Origin: Tangfeifania diversioriginum
GTDB lineage: Bacteria; Bacteroidota; Bacteroidia; Bacteroidales; Prolixibacteraceae
Assembly: GCF_900141875.1 (NCBI RefSeq)
Contig: NZ_FQZE01000014.1
Span: 57,426 to 121,425 of the forward strand
Length of the DNA stretch: 64,000 nt
Direction: 5' to 3'
Shown here: one piece after another, positions 1-9,359 of the stretch
Numbering within the stretch: the first letter of the stretch is position 1
Layout of the letters: each line of letters starts with the position of its first letter
Translations under genes and position numbers: made by a program
The notes under the pieces: generated by a model
What the model was told of the DNA's origin: nothing
What the model saw: only the letters and a program-made list of their open reading frames with translations
Databases searched by the model: none

Positions 1-1738
1 TGCCTATTCCGGTATCTTTAATCCTGATTTCGACAATGGAATCAATGACGTTCAACCCGACTTCTATTTCACCTTTTGAAACAGAAAAATTGAATGCATT
101 CGAAATAAGGTTATAAAAAATTTTTTCCATTTTATCCGGATCAAAAACAACAGGAATGTTTTTTAATTCTGATTCAAACTTCAACGAAATTTTTTGTGAT
201 TCAGCCATCGATTCAAATGAATAAAACAGGTTTTTTAGAAATGAAACGATGTTGTGCTGTCTGGCTTTTAAATCCATGCTTCCGGATTCAAGTTTGGAAA
301 GGTCCAGCAACTGGTTAATTAAAGTAAGAAGTCTTCTTGCATTCCTGTTTGCTATCTGCAGTTTCCCTTTTTCATGAACCTCGATATTTCCAGACATAAT
401 ACTTTCAATTTGTCCGAGTATCAACGTCAGTGGTGTCCGGAACTCGTGAGAAATATTTGCGAAGAACTGTGACTTCAACTTGTCGAGTTCCTGAAGCTTT
501 TCCTGTGCAATTTTCAATTCATTTAACGTTATTTCAATCTTGTTTTTTGCCTCTTCCACATTTTTAAAGTCTTCATAACGTGCATAAGCTATTGAGAATG
601 CTTCTGCCAATGTTTGAACCAATTCCAGTTTTTCGTCGGAAAGGGGAGAAACATTTCCAACATAGAGAATACCTTGAGCAAAAGGAACAAAGTGAATATG
701 AAGAGATTCCGGAGGAGTAGATGATCCCTGGTAAGTTTTCACATTTTGAATCTGACCGATTTTAATCATCGATTTTGCCCAGTTGATAAATTTTTCCTTA
801 TTCCAGCGCTCTTTGTAAATCTGATTCTTTTTCCAGTGCTTAACTGCATTATTTGTGAGGTCATTTGCATCGAAGGATAAATTCAATACTGCCAGCGACT
901 TACCCTCTGGTGTGGTGAGGTAAGCCTGAATATTCTCTTTTTCTTCATCAACAATAAAAACACCGCATCGTATAAAGGGCACCTCCAGTGTTTCCAGTTC
1001 ATGCCAGATAATCGGTGTAATGCGATTGAGATCTTCGGAAGTACGCATGCTGGCAATTTCACCGCGGATCCTGTCCACTGATGCCTGTTTAATAGTTTCA
1101 TGCGCCAGGGCTTCTGCTTTTTGAATGTCGAGAAACCGGGTGTAACTCTGTTCAAAAACCTGCCCAAAGCGTTTCAGTATTTTATTATCATCGTCTGATA
1201 ATCTTCTTCCAAAATGATTAACCACGAAAATTGATGTATAATGAGAAACAGAAACCGATCGCGTATAGCCACCTTCACGGGACAAAACCTGTTTCTTCCA
1301 TTCGGGAGTGGATGAATTGTAGGGCGGATGTTTAAACAAATGTTCAAAGAATTCAATTTTTTCATCCCTCGAATATTCCTCCACTAAAAATCGCTCTCCT
1401 TTGGTTGTAGCTTCTGCCAAAACTCTGTAAATGGGGCGATCCAGGAAAGGAATTGCTGCTTTTTTCATATACGTTTCTGCCACACCAGTTGATCCCCAGA
1501 ATGTGAATTGTTTATCAATTTGGTTGTTGTTGATTAACATAAATACTCCGGTAATGTCCAGGTTCATATTATTCAATTCCCGGGCAACTATATTGACAAT
1601 CTTCTGCAAGTCTGCTGATTGACGCATTAACATGGCAACTTCCCGTACTTTCTCAAAGGCTTTTTCAATTTCCAGTTCGCGGTTTTTTGCTGTGAGCTCT
1701 TTTTCCAGAGCGTCAATTTTTAACATTGATTTTGTCAT
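1..1738 (-). CDS. Sensor histidine kinase with N-terminal GAF-like region, 3' end beyond window
   Basis: The frame is open from the ATG at 1738 to the left edge, giving 579 codons, so the C-terminus is missing. The first ~60 residues look coiled-coil. Two GAF-like stretches follow (about 20-170 and 190-370), with no obvious membrane segment, suggesting a cytoplasmic sensor. The HisKA motif FFANISHEFRTPLTLI places the phospho-accepting His at about residue 431. The N box (NLISNAFNF) follows, and the G1 box (DTGIG) is reached at the edge. The part beyond the window could hold only the end of the ATPase domain, or a receiver and output domain as in Bacteroidota hybrid regulators. Kinase identity is sure; the signal is unknown. 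Confidence 0.9.
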   Translation of the reverse strand, partial: MTKSMLKIDALEKELTAKNRELEIEKAFEKVREVAMLMRQSADLQKIVNIVARELNNMNLDITGVFMLINNNQIDKQFTFWGSTGVAETYMKKAAIPFLDRPIYRVLAEATTKGERFLVEEYSRDEKIEFFEHLFKHPPYNSSTPEWKKQVLSREGGYTRSVSVSHYTSIFVVNHFGRRLSDDDNKILKRFGQVFEQSYTRFLDIQKAEALAHETIKQASVDRIRGEIASMRTSEDLNRITPIIWHELETLEVPFIRCGVFIVDEEKENIQAYLTTPEGKSLAVLNLSFDANDLTNNAVKHWKKNQIYKERWNKEKFINWAKSMIKIGQIQNVKTYQGSSTPPESLHIHFVPFAQGILYVGNVSPLSDEKLELVQTLAEAFSIAYARYEDFKNVEEAKNKIEITLNELKIAQEKLQELDKLKSQFFANISHEFRTPLTLILGQIESIMSGNIEVHEKGKLQIANRNARRLLTLINQLLDLSKLESGSMDLKARQHNIVSFLKNLFYSFESMAESQKISLKFESELKNIPVVFDPDKMEKIFYNLISNAFNFSVSKGEIEVGLNVIDSIVEIRIKDTGIG

Positions 1739-2263
1739 TTATGAGTTTTTGCGTTAATTAATGACAATCCTTCATTTATATTTAATTGATGAAATTTTAC
1801 CTGTTGTGCTGACAGATTGTTATCTTCAGGAATGCCCATAGGGGCAGACAGAATATGTCTGATATTTATTTTTATAACCATTTAAATTTCCACACGCTTT
1901 TGAATCGTATTCAATATACGTATATTATTTGAATTGTAAATGTCCTAATTTTTAGGGCCTTTTGCGTTTTTTGAATTTTTGACTTTAAAGTTCTTTTTTC
2001 TTGTGTGTAAAATGTTAAAGAATATTAAAATATCTTTATTTCTTAGATGCAAAACTTTATGATTTTAGATTTCGATAATGTCATTTTTCCATATAATAAA
2101 CCATAATTTATCAAATTGATTATTGGTTGCTTTGTTTCCCGCAAGAAATATACATTTTGATTTACCAAAAAGTGGAGCCTGTTTATGCATTGGTAATACC
2201 GTACATTTATTTAATGTGAGGAGCCCATAACTTGCAGGTGAATTAAAATATAAATTGAAAATT
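1739..2263. other. AT-rich intergenic region between divergent kinase and peroxiredoxin genes
   Basis: About 525 bases with no convincing reading frame or RNA gene. It must hold both divergent promoters. A TACATTTA close to the TAnnTTTG -7 consensus lies at about 2203-2210, some 50 bases before the peroxiredoxin start, but without a clear -33 TTTG. Nothing else is recognisable. Confidence 0.4.
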
Positions 2264-2986
2264 ATGAAAAAATTATTTGTAACATTCGTAATGGCAGCTC
2301 TTATTATAAGCGCTGCGGCCGAGGGCAATAAAATTCCTCTTATTGGAAGCAAGGCACCCTCTTTTACTGCTGAGTCAACCAACGGCAAAATTACCTTCCC
2401 CGAAAGTTTTGGAAAGAGCTGGAAAATTCTTTTCAGCCACCCGCAGGATTTTACACCGGTTTGCACCTCCGAGCTACTGGAGCTGGCTTATCTGAATGAT
2501 GAGTTCGATGCGATGGATGTAAAACTGGCGGTAATTTCCACCGATGATTTAAAAATGCACAAAATGTGGAAAGCCCACCTGGAAGATTTGGACTATAAAG
2601 ACAGGGGAAAACAAAAAGTGAATTTCCCGATTCTCGATGATCACAAAGCTGAAGCATCGAAAATTTATGGAATGCTTCACGAACCGGTTAGTACAAACAA
2701 AGATATCAGGGGTGTTTTTATTATCGATGCCAATAACATTGTACGTTCGGTTAATTTTTACCCAATGGAAATTGGGCGGAATATAGACGAAATACTCCGG
2801 ATTGTTGCAGCTTTGAAAACCACCGACGAATCGCAGGTTTTTACCCCGGCCAACTGGAATAACGGAGATGATGTATTGATTCCTCATTTCCCTTACACTG
2901 CAGAACAAATAGCAAATGATCCTTCTGTTAGAGATGGATATTACAGTGTGGGCGACAGGCTATGGTTTAAAAAGCTGAAAAAATAA
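2264..2986 (+). CDS. Exported 1-Cys peroxiredoxin (Prx6-type AhpC/TSA family)
   Basis: 240 residues from the ATG at 2264; a TTG three codons upstream is a weaker start. Residues 1-19 form a signal peptide (MKKLFVTFVMAALIISAAA), so the enzyme should act in the periplasm. The active-site block HPQDFTPVCTSE contains the peroxidatic Cys67 with the family Pro and Thr. No other cysteine is present, so it is a true 1-Cys enzyme needing an outside thiol. Length and the extended C-terminal dimer region (WNNGDDVLIPHF) fit Prx6. Role: reduction of peroxides. It converges on the sugar dehydrogenase gene and shares a terminator with it. Prx6 proteins are usually cytoplasmic, so the signal peptide is notable. 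Confidence 0.9.
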   Translation: MKKLFVTFVMAALIISAAAEGNKIPLIGSKAPSFTAESTNGKITFPESFGKSWKILFSHPQDFTPVCTSELLELAYLNDEFDAMDVKLAVISTDDLKMHKMWKAHLEDLDYKDRGKQKVNFPILDDHKAEASKIYGMLHEPVSTNKDIRGVFIIDANNIVRSVNFYPMEIGRNIDEILRIVAALKTTDESQVFTPANWNNGDDVLIPHFPYTAEQIANDPSVRDGYYSVGDRLWFKKLKK

Positions 2987-3036
2987 TAGTAAAACTTTAG
3001 GTTTTTTTTCATTCAGAATAGTGCAATTAAACAGCA

Positions 3037-3069
3037 AAAAGGTGTTCAGAATTTTTTTGAACACCTTTT
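3037..3069. terminator. Bidirectional intrinsic terminator
   Basis: A perfect 12-bp stem (AAAAGGTGTTCA / TGAACACCTTTT) with a 9-nt T-rich loop lies between the convergent peroxiredoxin and sugar dehydrogenase genes. A and T runs on both flanks allow it to work in both directions. Confidence 0.8.
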
Positions 3070-3093
3070 CCTTTTTAATCAATGAATTAAAAT

Positions 3094-4512
3094 TTATTCT
3101 TCGGGCGTCAGTCGTACCACTTTACCCGGATTATTCAGTACTACGTAAATTGCTCCGTCGGGGCCGGTTGAAACATCGCGCACGCGGCCGGCACCTTTAA
3201 AAATGACCTGTTCATGAACTACACGTTCTTCTTCAATCTGCAGTAGTCTGACTTCTTCATATTTTAACGCTCCTACTAAAAGCCTGTTTTTCCATTTTTC
3301 AAATAAATTGCCCCGGTAAAAATCAAGCCCGCAAACGGCAATGGATGGTTTCCAGTAAAAATTGGGTTGCTCCATGCCCGGCATGTGGGTTAATTCGGTG
3401 ATAATTGTACCGTTGTAGTTTCTTCCGTAGGTAATGGTTTCCCATCCGTAATTTTTTCCTGATTCAATCATGTTGAGTTCGTCGCCGCCCATCGGCCCGT
3501 GTTCCGTGGTCCAAAGCTCTCCGGTTTCAGGGTGAATGGCCATTCCCTGGATATTCCTGTTTCCCAGGCTATAAATCGATTTCATGGCTTCGTCGTCATA
3601 AAGGAACGGATTGTTTTCAGGAATCCGGCCGTCTTTATGAATGCGATGAACTTTTCCATTGGGCAGTGAAAAATCCTGTGCCTGGTAACCTGCGCCGCGG
3701 TCGCCAATGGCAAAATAGAGGTATCCCCACGGGTCGAATACAATGCGGCATCCGTAGTGGTGACGGGTGGTCCGATAAGTTTCAGGGGGAGCTTCAAAAA
3801 GCAGCTCTTCGTTTGTCCAGGTGTTATTTTCAATTTTTCCACGCACCAGACGGGTCATTGCGGGAGGCCGGTTGCCTTCATATTCTTTAAGCTCGTGGCT
3901 GTAGGCCAGGTAAATCCAGCCATTTCTTTCGTATTCAGGATCAACAGCTACATCGAGCAACCCTCCCTGGCCTTCGTGCAATACCTGTGGTGTATTTTTT
4001 ACCGCTTCGGCCTGAAGTACCCCGTTTTCAACAATCCTCAATCGTCCGGGGCGTTCTGTTATAAGTGCCGTGTTTTCATCAATAAAATCAATGGCCCACG
4101 GAATTTCAAGGTTGTCGGCAAATGTTTCCACTTCCATAAAATAATCCATGGTTTCAACCATTTCAGGAGCTGGGGGTTTTACAGCACCTTCTTCTTTTTC
4201 GGCTTCGCGGATGTAGCCTACAACGGCCCGGATTTCTTCATCGGTAAGCGAACGTTCATACGAGGGCATACCCAGGTGAGGAATGCCATGTTTGATGTTG
4301 CGGATGACATAGCCGTCTTCGGCCCCAAACTGCCACACTCCGTCAACAAGGCTGGTTGCGTTGCCGCCGTTTAAATCAGAACCGTGGCACTGGGCGCAGT
4401 ATTGCTGGTAAAGAGCTGCTGCATCGGGTTGAGCGTTGGTTTTTGCATTAAAAGAAAAAATCAGGAATAGTAGAAATAAAATGCTTCCGGCTTTTTGGAT
4501 AATTGATTTCAT
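3094..4512 (-). CDS. Cytochrome c-fused PQQ-dependent sugar dehydrogenase
   Basis: 472 residues from the ATG at 4512, which begins a good signal peptide (MKSIIQKAGSILFLLFLIFS); a start 17 codons upstream would spoil it. Residues ~30-100 are a cytochrome c domain with the haem motif CAQCH (Cys39, Cys42, His43). Residues ~125-470 are a glucose/sorbosone dehydrogenase beta-propeller beginning FADNLEIPWAIDFI and containing TTEHGPMGGDE. Family knowledge: PQQ-dependent oxidation of aldoses in the periplasm, with electrons passed to haem. No pqq synthesis genes are in view, so the cofactor would be made elsewhere or taken up. Substrate is not predictable. Confidence 0.88.
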   Translation of the reverse strand: MKSIIQKAGSILFLLFLIFSFNAKTNAQPDAAALYQQYCAQCHGSDLNGGNATSLVDGVWQFGAEDGYVIRNIKHGIPHLGMPSYERSLTDEEIRAVVGYIREAEKEEGAVKPPAPEMVETMDYFMEVETFADNLEIPWAIDFIDENTALITERPGRLRIVENGVLQAEAVKNTPQVLHEGQGGLLDVAVDPEYERNGWIYLAYSHELKEYEGNRPPAMTRLVRGKIENNTWTNEELLFEAPPETYRTTRHHYGCRIVFDPWGYLYFAIGDRGAGYQAQDFSLPNGKVHRIHKDGRIPENNPFLYDDEAMKSIYSLGNRNIQGMAIHPETGELWTTEHGPMGGDELNMIESGKNYGWETITYGRNYNGTIITELTHMPGMEQPNFYWKPSIAVCGLDFYRGNLFEKWKNRLLVGALKYEEVRLLQIEEERVVHEQVIFKGAGRVRDVSTGPDGAIYVVLNNPGKVVRLTPEE

Positions 4513-4611
4513 AGGTAACAGTTTTTTTATTTGTATCTCAATATACAAAAAAGCAGGGAGCAAAAAGGTTTAATAAAATGTCTTTTTTGTCAATTTTTTT
4601 TTGGAGGGGGC

Positions 4612-5745
4612 TTAATATTTATCGGCAATTGCTTTTTCAATGCTCTTCCAAAGCAATTTTGCTGTTTTTCCCCAGCTGAATTTTTCTTTTTGGATGAAAC
4701 CTTTTTGAATCAGTTCGTTGCGTTTTTCTGAGTTGCCGGCCAAAAGCTTCATGGCATCCGAAATTTGCCCGGAATTGTTGGGATCGACATAAATTACTGC
4801 TTCGCCACCCACTTCGGGCAGTGAAGTGGTGTTGGAGCAAATTACCGGTACACCGGCGCTCATCGCCTCAACCACAGGGATTCCGAAACCTTCGAAAAAC
4901 GGAATGAATGTGAGTGCCAGGGCAGCACCTAAAATGGAATGCAGCTTAGAAGTTGGAACACGTCCGGTGAACACCACATCGTTTTTAAACTGCATGTTTT
5001 TGTACGTTTCAGAAATTTTCCCGGTTTTGTGCATTTGCCCGCCAACGATGAGTAATTTAATTCCTTTTTTATCCTTTACTTTAAACGTATCGAAAGCTTC
5101 AAGCAAGCCGGTTATATTTTTTCGCGGATGCAGCGCGCCCACAAACAGGAAATATTCACTGCCGGATGTATATTTTTTGCGGGTTGCTTTTTGGTTACCA
5201 GGTGGGGTGGGAGTATATGCGGTGTTTATTCCGTTGTAAACCACATCAATTTTTTCCTCGTCAATAGTAAAAGAGTGGGTAATATCTTTTTTTGAATAGT
5301 TTGAAACGGTGGCAATTCGGGTGGCTTCCCGGGCAAATTTCGGAAAAAAGTAGTTATAGTATTTTGCTTTCAGCCAGGGTAAATCTTTAGGGCGATGCAC
5401 AAAATTTATATCGTGGATAACAGCAAGCTGCGGAGTTTTGGTGTTAAGAGAAAGATATCCGTCGGGTGACAGGAACAAATCTGCCTTGTATTTTTTCAGT
5501 ATGCCCGGAATTCGAAATTCAAACCAAAAATACCATAAAACCGGGTGCCGGGTAGGAGGGCTAATAACAACAGGAGTAATGTTTTTAGCAAAAATGAACT
5601 TTTCATTGTAGGGGCGATCGAAAATGAAAATGAATTGATGCTGAGGGTGATTTTGCGTTATTCGTTTCAGCGTTTCAAACGTGAACCAGCCAATCCCTTC
5701 CAGTTTGTCCTCAATTAGTAACCGGGTGTTTACGGCAATAACCAT
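4612..5745 (-). CDS. Family 4 glycosyltransferase
   Basis: 377 residues, a GT-B fold enzyme with no signal peptide. The C-terminal half contains the family signature FEGFGIPVVEAMSAGVPV (EX7E type, nucleotide-sugar binding) followed by SLPEVGGEAVIYVDP. The middle has the glycosyltransferase group 1 entry YFLFVGALHPRKN. It transfers a sugar from an activated donor, probably to a surface polysaccharide or lipid carrier. It is divergent from the flippase gene by only 25 bases, which supports a shared role in polysaccharide assembly. Donor and acceptor cannot be told from sequence. Confidence 0.9.
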   Translation of the reverse strand: MVIAVNTRLLIEDKLEGIGWFTFETLKRITQNHPQHQFIFIFDRPYNEKFIFAKNITPVVISPPTRHPVLWYFWFEFRIPGILKKYKADLFLSPDGYLSLNTKTPQLAVIHDINFVHRPKDLPWLKAKYYNYFFPKFAREATRIATVSNYSKKDITHSFTIDEEKIDVVYNGINTAYTPTPPGNQKATRKKYTSGSEYFLFVGALHPRKNITGLLEAFDTFKVKDKKGIKLLIVGGQMHKTGKISETYKNMQFKNDVVFTGRVPTSKLHSILGAALALTFIPFFEGFGIPVVEAMSAGVPVICSNTTSLPEVGGEAVIYVDPNNSGQISDAMKLLAGNSEKRNELIQKGFIQKEKFSWGKTAKLLWKSIEKAIADKY

Positions 5746-5770
5746 TAATACGTTTTTCTATTTTGGGTAA

Positions 5771-7288
5771 ATGTACAAAGTCTGTATAAATATTTTTTAC
5801 TTTTACCGGTTCAAATTAAGGTACAACAATGTTAAAAACCAGGTTTTGAAACGGAAATTTATAACTAACCTTATATTACTGCTTTTTCTCAACCTTTTAA
5901 TCAAGCCCTTTTGGATTTTTGGGATCGACCGCACCGTGCAAAACTTGGTGGGCGACCAGAGTTACGGGCTTTATTTTGCGTTGTTTAATTTTTCCATGAT
6001 TCTCAACATCCTGCTCGATGTGGGAATTACCAATTACAACAACCGGAATATCGCCCAACACAATTTTTTATTGCCCAAACATTTATCGAATATCGTAGGA
6101 TTAAAACTGGTACTCGCTTTTGTTTATGCTATTTTCAGCCTGACGGTTGCTTTTATCATCGGTTACGATAAAGTTCAGATTCACCTGCTGTTTTTCCTGA
6201 TTTTTAATCAGTTTCTGATTTCATTTACTTTGTATTTACGCTCCAATATCAGCGGCCTGCACCTGTTCCGAACCGACAGCCTGATTTCTGTGCTCGACCG
6301 CAGTATTATGATCCTGATTTGCAGCGTGCTGTTGTTTAACGATTTTTTCAGGACACGCTTCACCATCGAATGGTTTGTGTATGCTCAAACAGCAGCATAC
6401 CTTCTAACTGCCCTAATCACTTTTTTAATTGTATTGAAAAAATCGGGCCGAATTAAGTTACGTTTTAACTGGAGGTTTTTCTTTGTTTTTTTACGTAAAT
6501 CGTACCCTTACGCATTGCTCATTTTGCTGATGTCGTTGTATAACCGCATCGACTCGGTGATGCTCGAGCGCCTGCTGCCGGGAACTATCGGCGAAGAACA
6601 GGCTGGTATTTATGCCCAGGCATTCCGGCTGCTCGATGCTGTGGCCATGTTCGGCGCTCTGTTTGCAGGGTTGTTGCTGCCTATTTTCTCAAAAATGCTT
6701 AAGCAACGCGAGCCCATTGGCGATATGGTGAAGCTTTCCTATTCTTTGCTTATTGTACCAGCTGTAGTAGTTGCATTATCAAGTGTTTATTACGATGGTG
6801 AAATAATGTCGCTCCTTTACCATTCCAACACTGCTTACTCGTCTGACATCCTTGGAATTCTGATGCTTGGCTTTCTTGGGATTGCTACTACTTACATTTT
6901 TGGAACGCTGTTAACCGCCAACGGAAGTTTAAAGCAGCTCAATATTATGGCATTTTCAGGCATGGCGCTCAATGTAGTTTTGAACCTTATTCTGATTCCC
7001 CGCTTTCAGGCCTACGGTTCGGCATACAGCAGCCTGGTTACCCAACTTTTTACCGGTGCAGTGCAGCTGGCGCTTGCGGTTTATATTTTAAAGCTGAAAA
7101 TTGATTGGGTGTTCATTTTTAAACTGTTGTTTTATGTGGGAGCAGTTGCACTTTTCGGCTGGTTGTCAGAGTTTCTTTCAAACTGGGTTTACGGTTACCT
7201 GCTTATGATTTTTGCTTCTGTTGTTTTTGCTTTCTTATTAGGTTTAATTAGTTTAAAAGACCTTTATAAAATAATCAGATACGAATAG
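5771..7288 (+). CDS. Polysaccharide flippase (MOP superfamily, Wzx-like)
   Basis: Up to 505 residues with about 12-14 hydrophobic segments across the whole length, the hallmark of MOP-type exporters of undecaprenyl-linked oligosaccharides. Recognisable parts are the early RTVQNLVGDQSYGLYFALFN, typical of Wzx-like proteins, and the mid-protein RIDSVMLERLL. The first 25 codons (MYKVCINIFYFYRF...) look unlike the family; a TTG at 5846 followed by KRKFITNLILL is an equally good start. It lies next to a glycosyltransferase (divergent) and 2 bases before the DUF3267 gene, so it is probably co-transcribed with the latter. Confidence 0.85.
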   Translation: MYKVCINIFYFYRFKLRYNNVKNQVLKRKFITNLILLLFLNLLIKPFWIFGIDRTVQNLVGDQSYGLYFALFNFSMILNILLDVGITNYNNRNIAQHNFLLPKHLSNIVGLKLVLAFVYAIFSLTVAFIIGYDKVQIHLLFFLIFNQFLISFTLYLRSNISGLHLFRTDSLISVLDRSIMILICSVLLFNDFFRTRFTIEWFVYAQTAAYLLTALITFLIVLKKSGRIKLRFNWRFFFVFLRKSYPYALLILLMSLYNRIDSVMLERLLPGTIGEEQAGIYAQAFRLLDAVAMFGALFAGLLLPIFSKMLKQREPIGDMVKLSYSLLIVPAVVVALSSVYYDGEIMSLLYHSNTAYSSDILGILMLGFLGIATTYIFGTLLTANGSLKQLNIMAFSGMALNVVLNLILIPRFQAYGSAYSSLVTQLFTGAVQLALAVYILKLKIDWVFIFKLLFYVGAVALFGWLSEFLSNWVYGYLLMIFASVVFAFLLGLISLKDLYKIIRYE

Positions 7289-7290
7289 AA

Positions 7291-7935
7291 ATGGCGAATC
7301 CAAGTGTTGAGGAGTTGAAGAAAAACGAAGATTACGAACTGCTAGCGCATTTAAATCACAAGCAAATAAAAGATTTTGTGCTGAAGCAATTAACGGGGAG
7401 TACAAGTAAAATTGTTAATGTGTTTGCCATTTATCAGTTGTTGATGGTTTTAACCGGCATGTTTTTTCTGGCCCGCGCCCTCGTGCTGGCTTTTCGCAAT
7501 GAAATTCAGCCGCTGCTCATCTCGGTACTGGCCATAGTTTTCAGCCTTTCTCTGTTAATTATTATTCATGAAGTTTTACATGGAATCGCACTAAAATTTA
7601 CCGGTGCCAAACATGTTGCCTTTGGCGGATATTTGAAGAAATTCATCTTTTACGCCGAGGCCGATCGTCATGTACTGAACCGGAAACAATTTACATTTGT
7701 CGCGCTAACCCCGTTGATTGTGGTGAAGTTGATAACCTTAACAGGGATAATCCTCACTATTGGCGAACCTGCTTTCTATTTCTGGCTTCTTTTGATGAGC
7801 GCCCACAGCTTGTTTTGTGCCGGCGATATCGGGCTGCTTTCGGTTTTTTATAACGATGCCGCAAAAGAAATTTTTACTTTCGATGTGAAGGATGAAAAGA
7901 CAAGTTACTTTTATAAAAGAACTGAAAAGTTTTAA
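7291..7935 (+). CDS. DUF3267 membrane protein with zinc-protease-like motif
   Basis: 214 residues with four or so membrane segments (about 45-68, 74-97, 138-160, 165-185). A HEVLH motif (His93, Glu94, His97) sits at the end of the second segment, matching the HExxH zinc motif of DUF3267 proteins and site-2-protease-like folds. The frame starts 3 bases after the flippase stop, so the two are translationally linked. No substrate is known for this family; a link with polysaccharide export is inference from position only. Followed by ~80 bases before the convergent kinase gene. Confidence 0.75.
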   Translation: MANPSVEELKKNEDYELLAHLNHKQIKDFVLKQLTGSTSKIVNVFAIYQLLMVLTGMFFLARALVLAFRNEIQPLLISVLAIVFSLSLLIIIHEVLHGIALKFTGAKHVAFGGYLKKFIFYAEADRHVLNRKQFTFVALTPLIVVKLITLTGIILTIGEPAFYFWLLLMSAHSLFCAGDIGLLSVFYNDAAKEIFTFDVKDEKTSYFYKRTEKF

Positions 7936-8018
7936 ATATACTTTATAAAAACAATCACTAAAACATGAGTTTTAAGTGTACTTAAAATAGTTTAGTTTGA
8001 AAAAGTTTCACCGAAATC

Positions 8019-9359
8019 TTAAAATACCAGGCTCACTGTTGTCATTTTTTCCGGTGTCGAATCCACTTTCAGACTGCCTCCGTGTAATAACATAATTTGT
8101 CTCGACAGGCTCAGGCCAATACCCGAACCCGATTCTTTGGTTGTGAAAAACGGCACAAAAATTTTGTCCATTAATTCATCAGGAATGCCCGGCCCGTTGT
8201 CGGTTACCGAGATTTGTGCCCGTCCGTCAGCGTTGATTTCCCCTTTCAGTAAAATCATTCCGTCCGGTCTGTTTTTGAGTGCTTCAAGCGCATTTTTCAG
8301 CAAGTTGATGAGCACCTGCGAAACCTGTTTTTTGTCGGCTGCAATTTCCAGATTTTCAGGATTTACCTCCCATTTAATCTGAATGTTTTCATCAATGTGT
8401 TCCAGGTTTATCAGCGTGATGATATTGTCGAATAACTGCTTTACTACAATCGGTTTTTTATCCGGTTTTGGCAGGCGGGTCAGTTTTCGGTAGGTTTCCA
8501 CAAAACTTATTAAACCGTTGCCCCGCTCATTTATTACTTCCAGTCCTTTCAAAGTATTGGCAATTATTTTTTCATTAGGCAGTTTTCCGTCCAGGTTTTT
8601 GTAGTATCCCATAATTGTTTGCGACAGCGAAGTGATGGGCGCCACGGTGTTCATAATTTCGTGCGTTAAAACCCGAATCAGTTTTATCCACGACTCGAGT
8701 TCTTTTGTTTCGAGTTCGTTTTTAATGTCCTGAATAACAACTAGCTGAAGGTTTTTCTGGGATGTGATAAATTTTGTTGCTTTCAGGGAAACTTGTATAA
8801 TTCCGTTTTTGTTTTTGAAATTTACCAATCTCAGATCGCCGGGTTGAAGCTCTTTTATGGCAGAAAAAAGTTTTCGGTCAATTTGACTAACCTGGTTGAT
8901 GTGCGTTAAATGTTCGCGGCCCAGTAAATGTTTCGCTGCCGAGTTGGCAAGAAAAACATTTCCTTTTTCATTGTGGGTTAAAATTCCGATAGAAACGTTT
9001 TCAAGAATTGTTTTATAATACTGTTCCTGTTCCTGCAAATCGAACTTAATATTTTTTATCAGTTCATTTACTTTGTTCAAGCTGGAATTGAGCTCATTCA
9101 TGGCTTTATTTCCGGTTTTGCCAGGAAAATTTAATGTGGAATCTTCATTCCGGATAGCATCGAAGAACCAGGCAATTTTACGGTTTGTACGATTAAGAAA
9201 ATTGATGAGTTCAACCACCTGAAATATGAAAATAATTATTGCAAAGGCAGCCAGAACATAAATTTTCTGATCAAAAAGCAGCCAACTCGTTGCAATGGCT
9301 GTGAAAGCCAAAAAACAGGCACGGGAAACTATATTTCTGTTAAGATGCTGACTAACCAT
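8019..9359 (-). CDS. NtrY-type sensor histidine kinase
   Basis: 446 residues. Two membrane helices (~10-30 and 33-52) are followed by a HAMP-like linker and a PAS domain (~120-225, starting YYKTILENVSIGILTHNEKG). HisKA follows with the His in VLTHEIMNTVAPI, then the ATPase N box NLLKNALEAL, G1 DNGPGIPD and G2 SGSGIGLSLSRQI. This is the NtrY-like class found with NtrC-type regulators in Bacteroidota. Its ATG overlaps the stop of the upstream regulator by one base (TAATG), so the pair is one operon. It probably phosphorylates that regulator in response to an envelope signal; the signal is unknown. Confidence 0.93.
   Translation of the reverse strand: MVSQHLNRNIVSRACFLAFTAIATSWLLFDQKIYVLAAFAIIIFIFQVVELINFLNRTNRKIAWFFDAIRNEDSTLNFPGKTGNKAMNELNSSLNKVNELIKNIKFDLQEQEQYYKTILENVSIGILTHNEKGNVFLANSAAKHLLGREHLTHINQVSQIDRKLFSAIKELQPGDLRLVNFKNKNGIIQVSLKATKFITSQKNLQLVVIQDIKNELETKELESWIKLIRVLTHEIMNTVAPITSLSQTIMGYYKNLDGKLPNEKIIANTLKGLEVINERGNGLISFVETYRKLTRLPKPDKKPIVVKQLFDNIITLINLEHIDENIQIKWEVNPENLEIAADKKQVSQVLINLLKNALEALKNRPDGMILLKGEINADGRAQISVTDNGPGIPDELMDKIFVPFFTTKESGSGIGLSLSRQIMLLHGGSLKVDSTPEKMTTVSLVF

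Noticed and set aside
2065..2466. 133-codon minus-strand frame over the peroxiredoxin start
   Set aside because: Antisense to a clear signal peptide and active-site region; a shadow frame.
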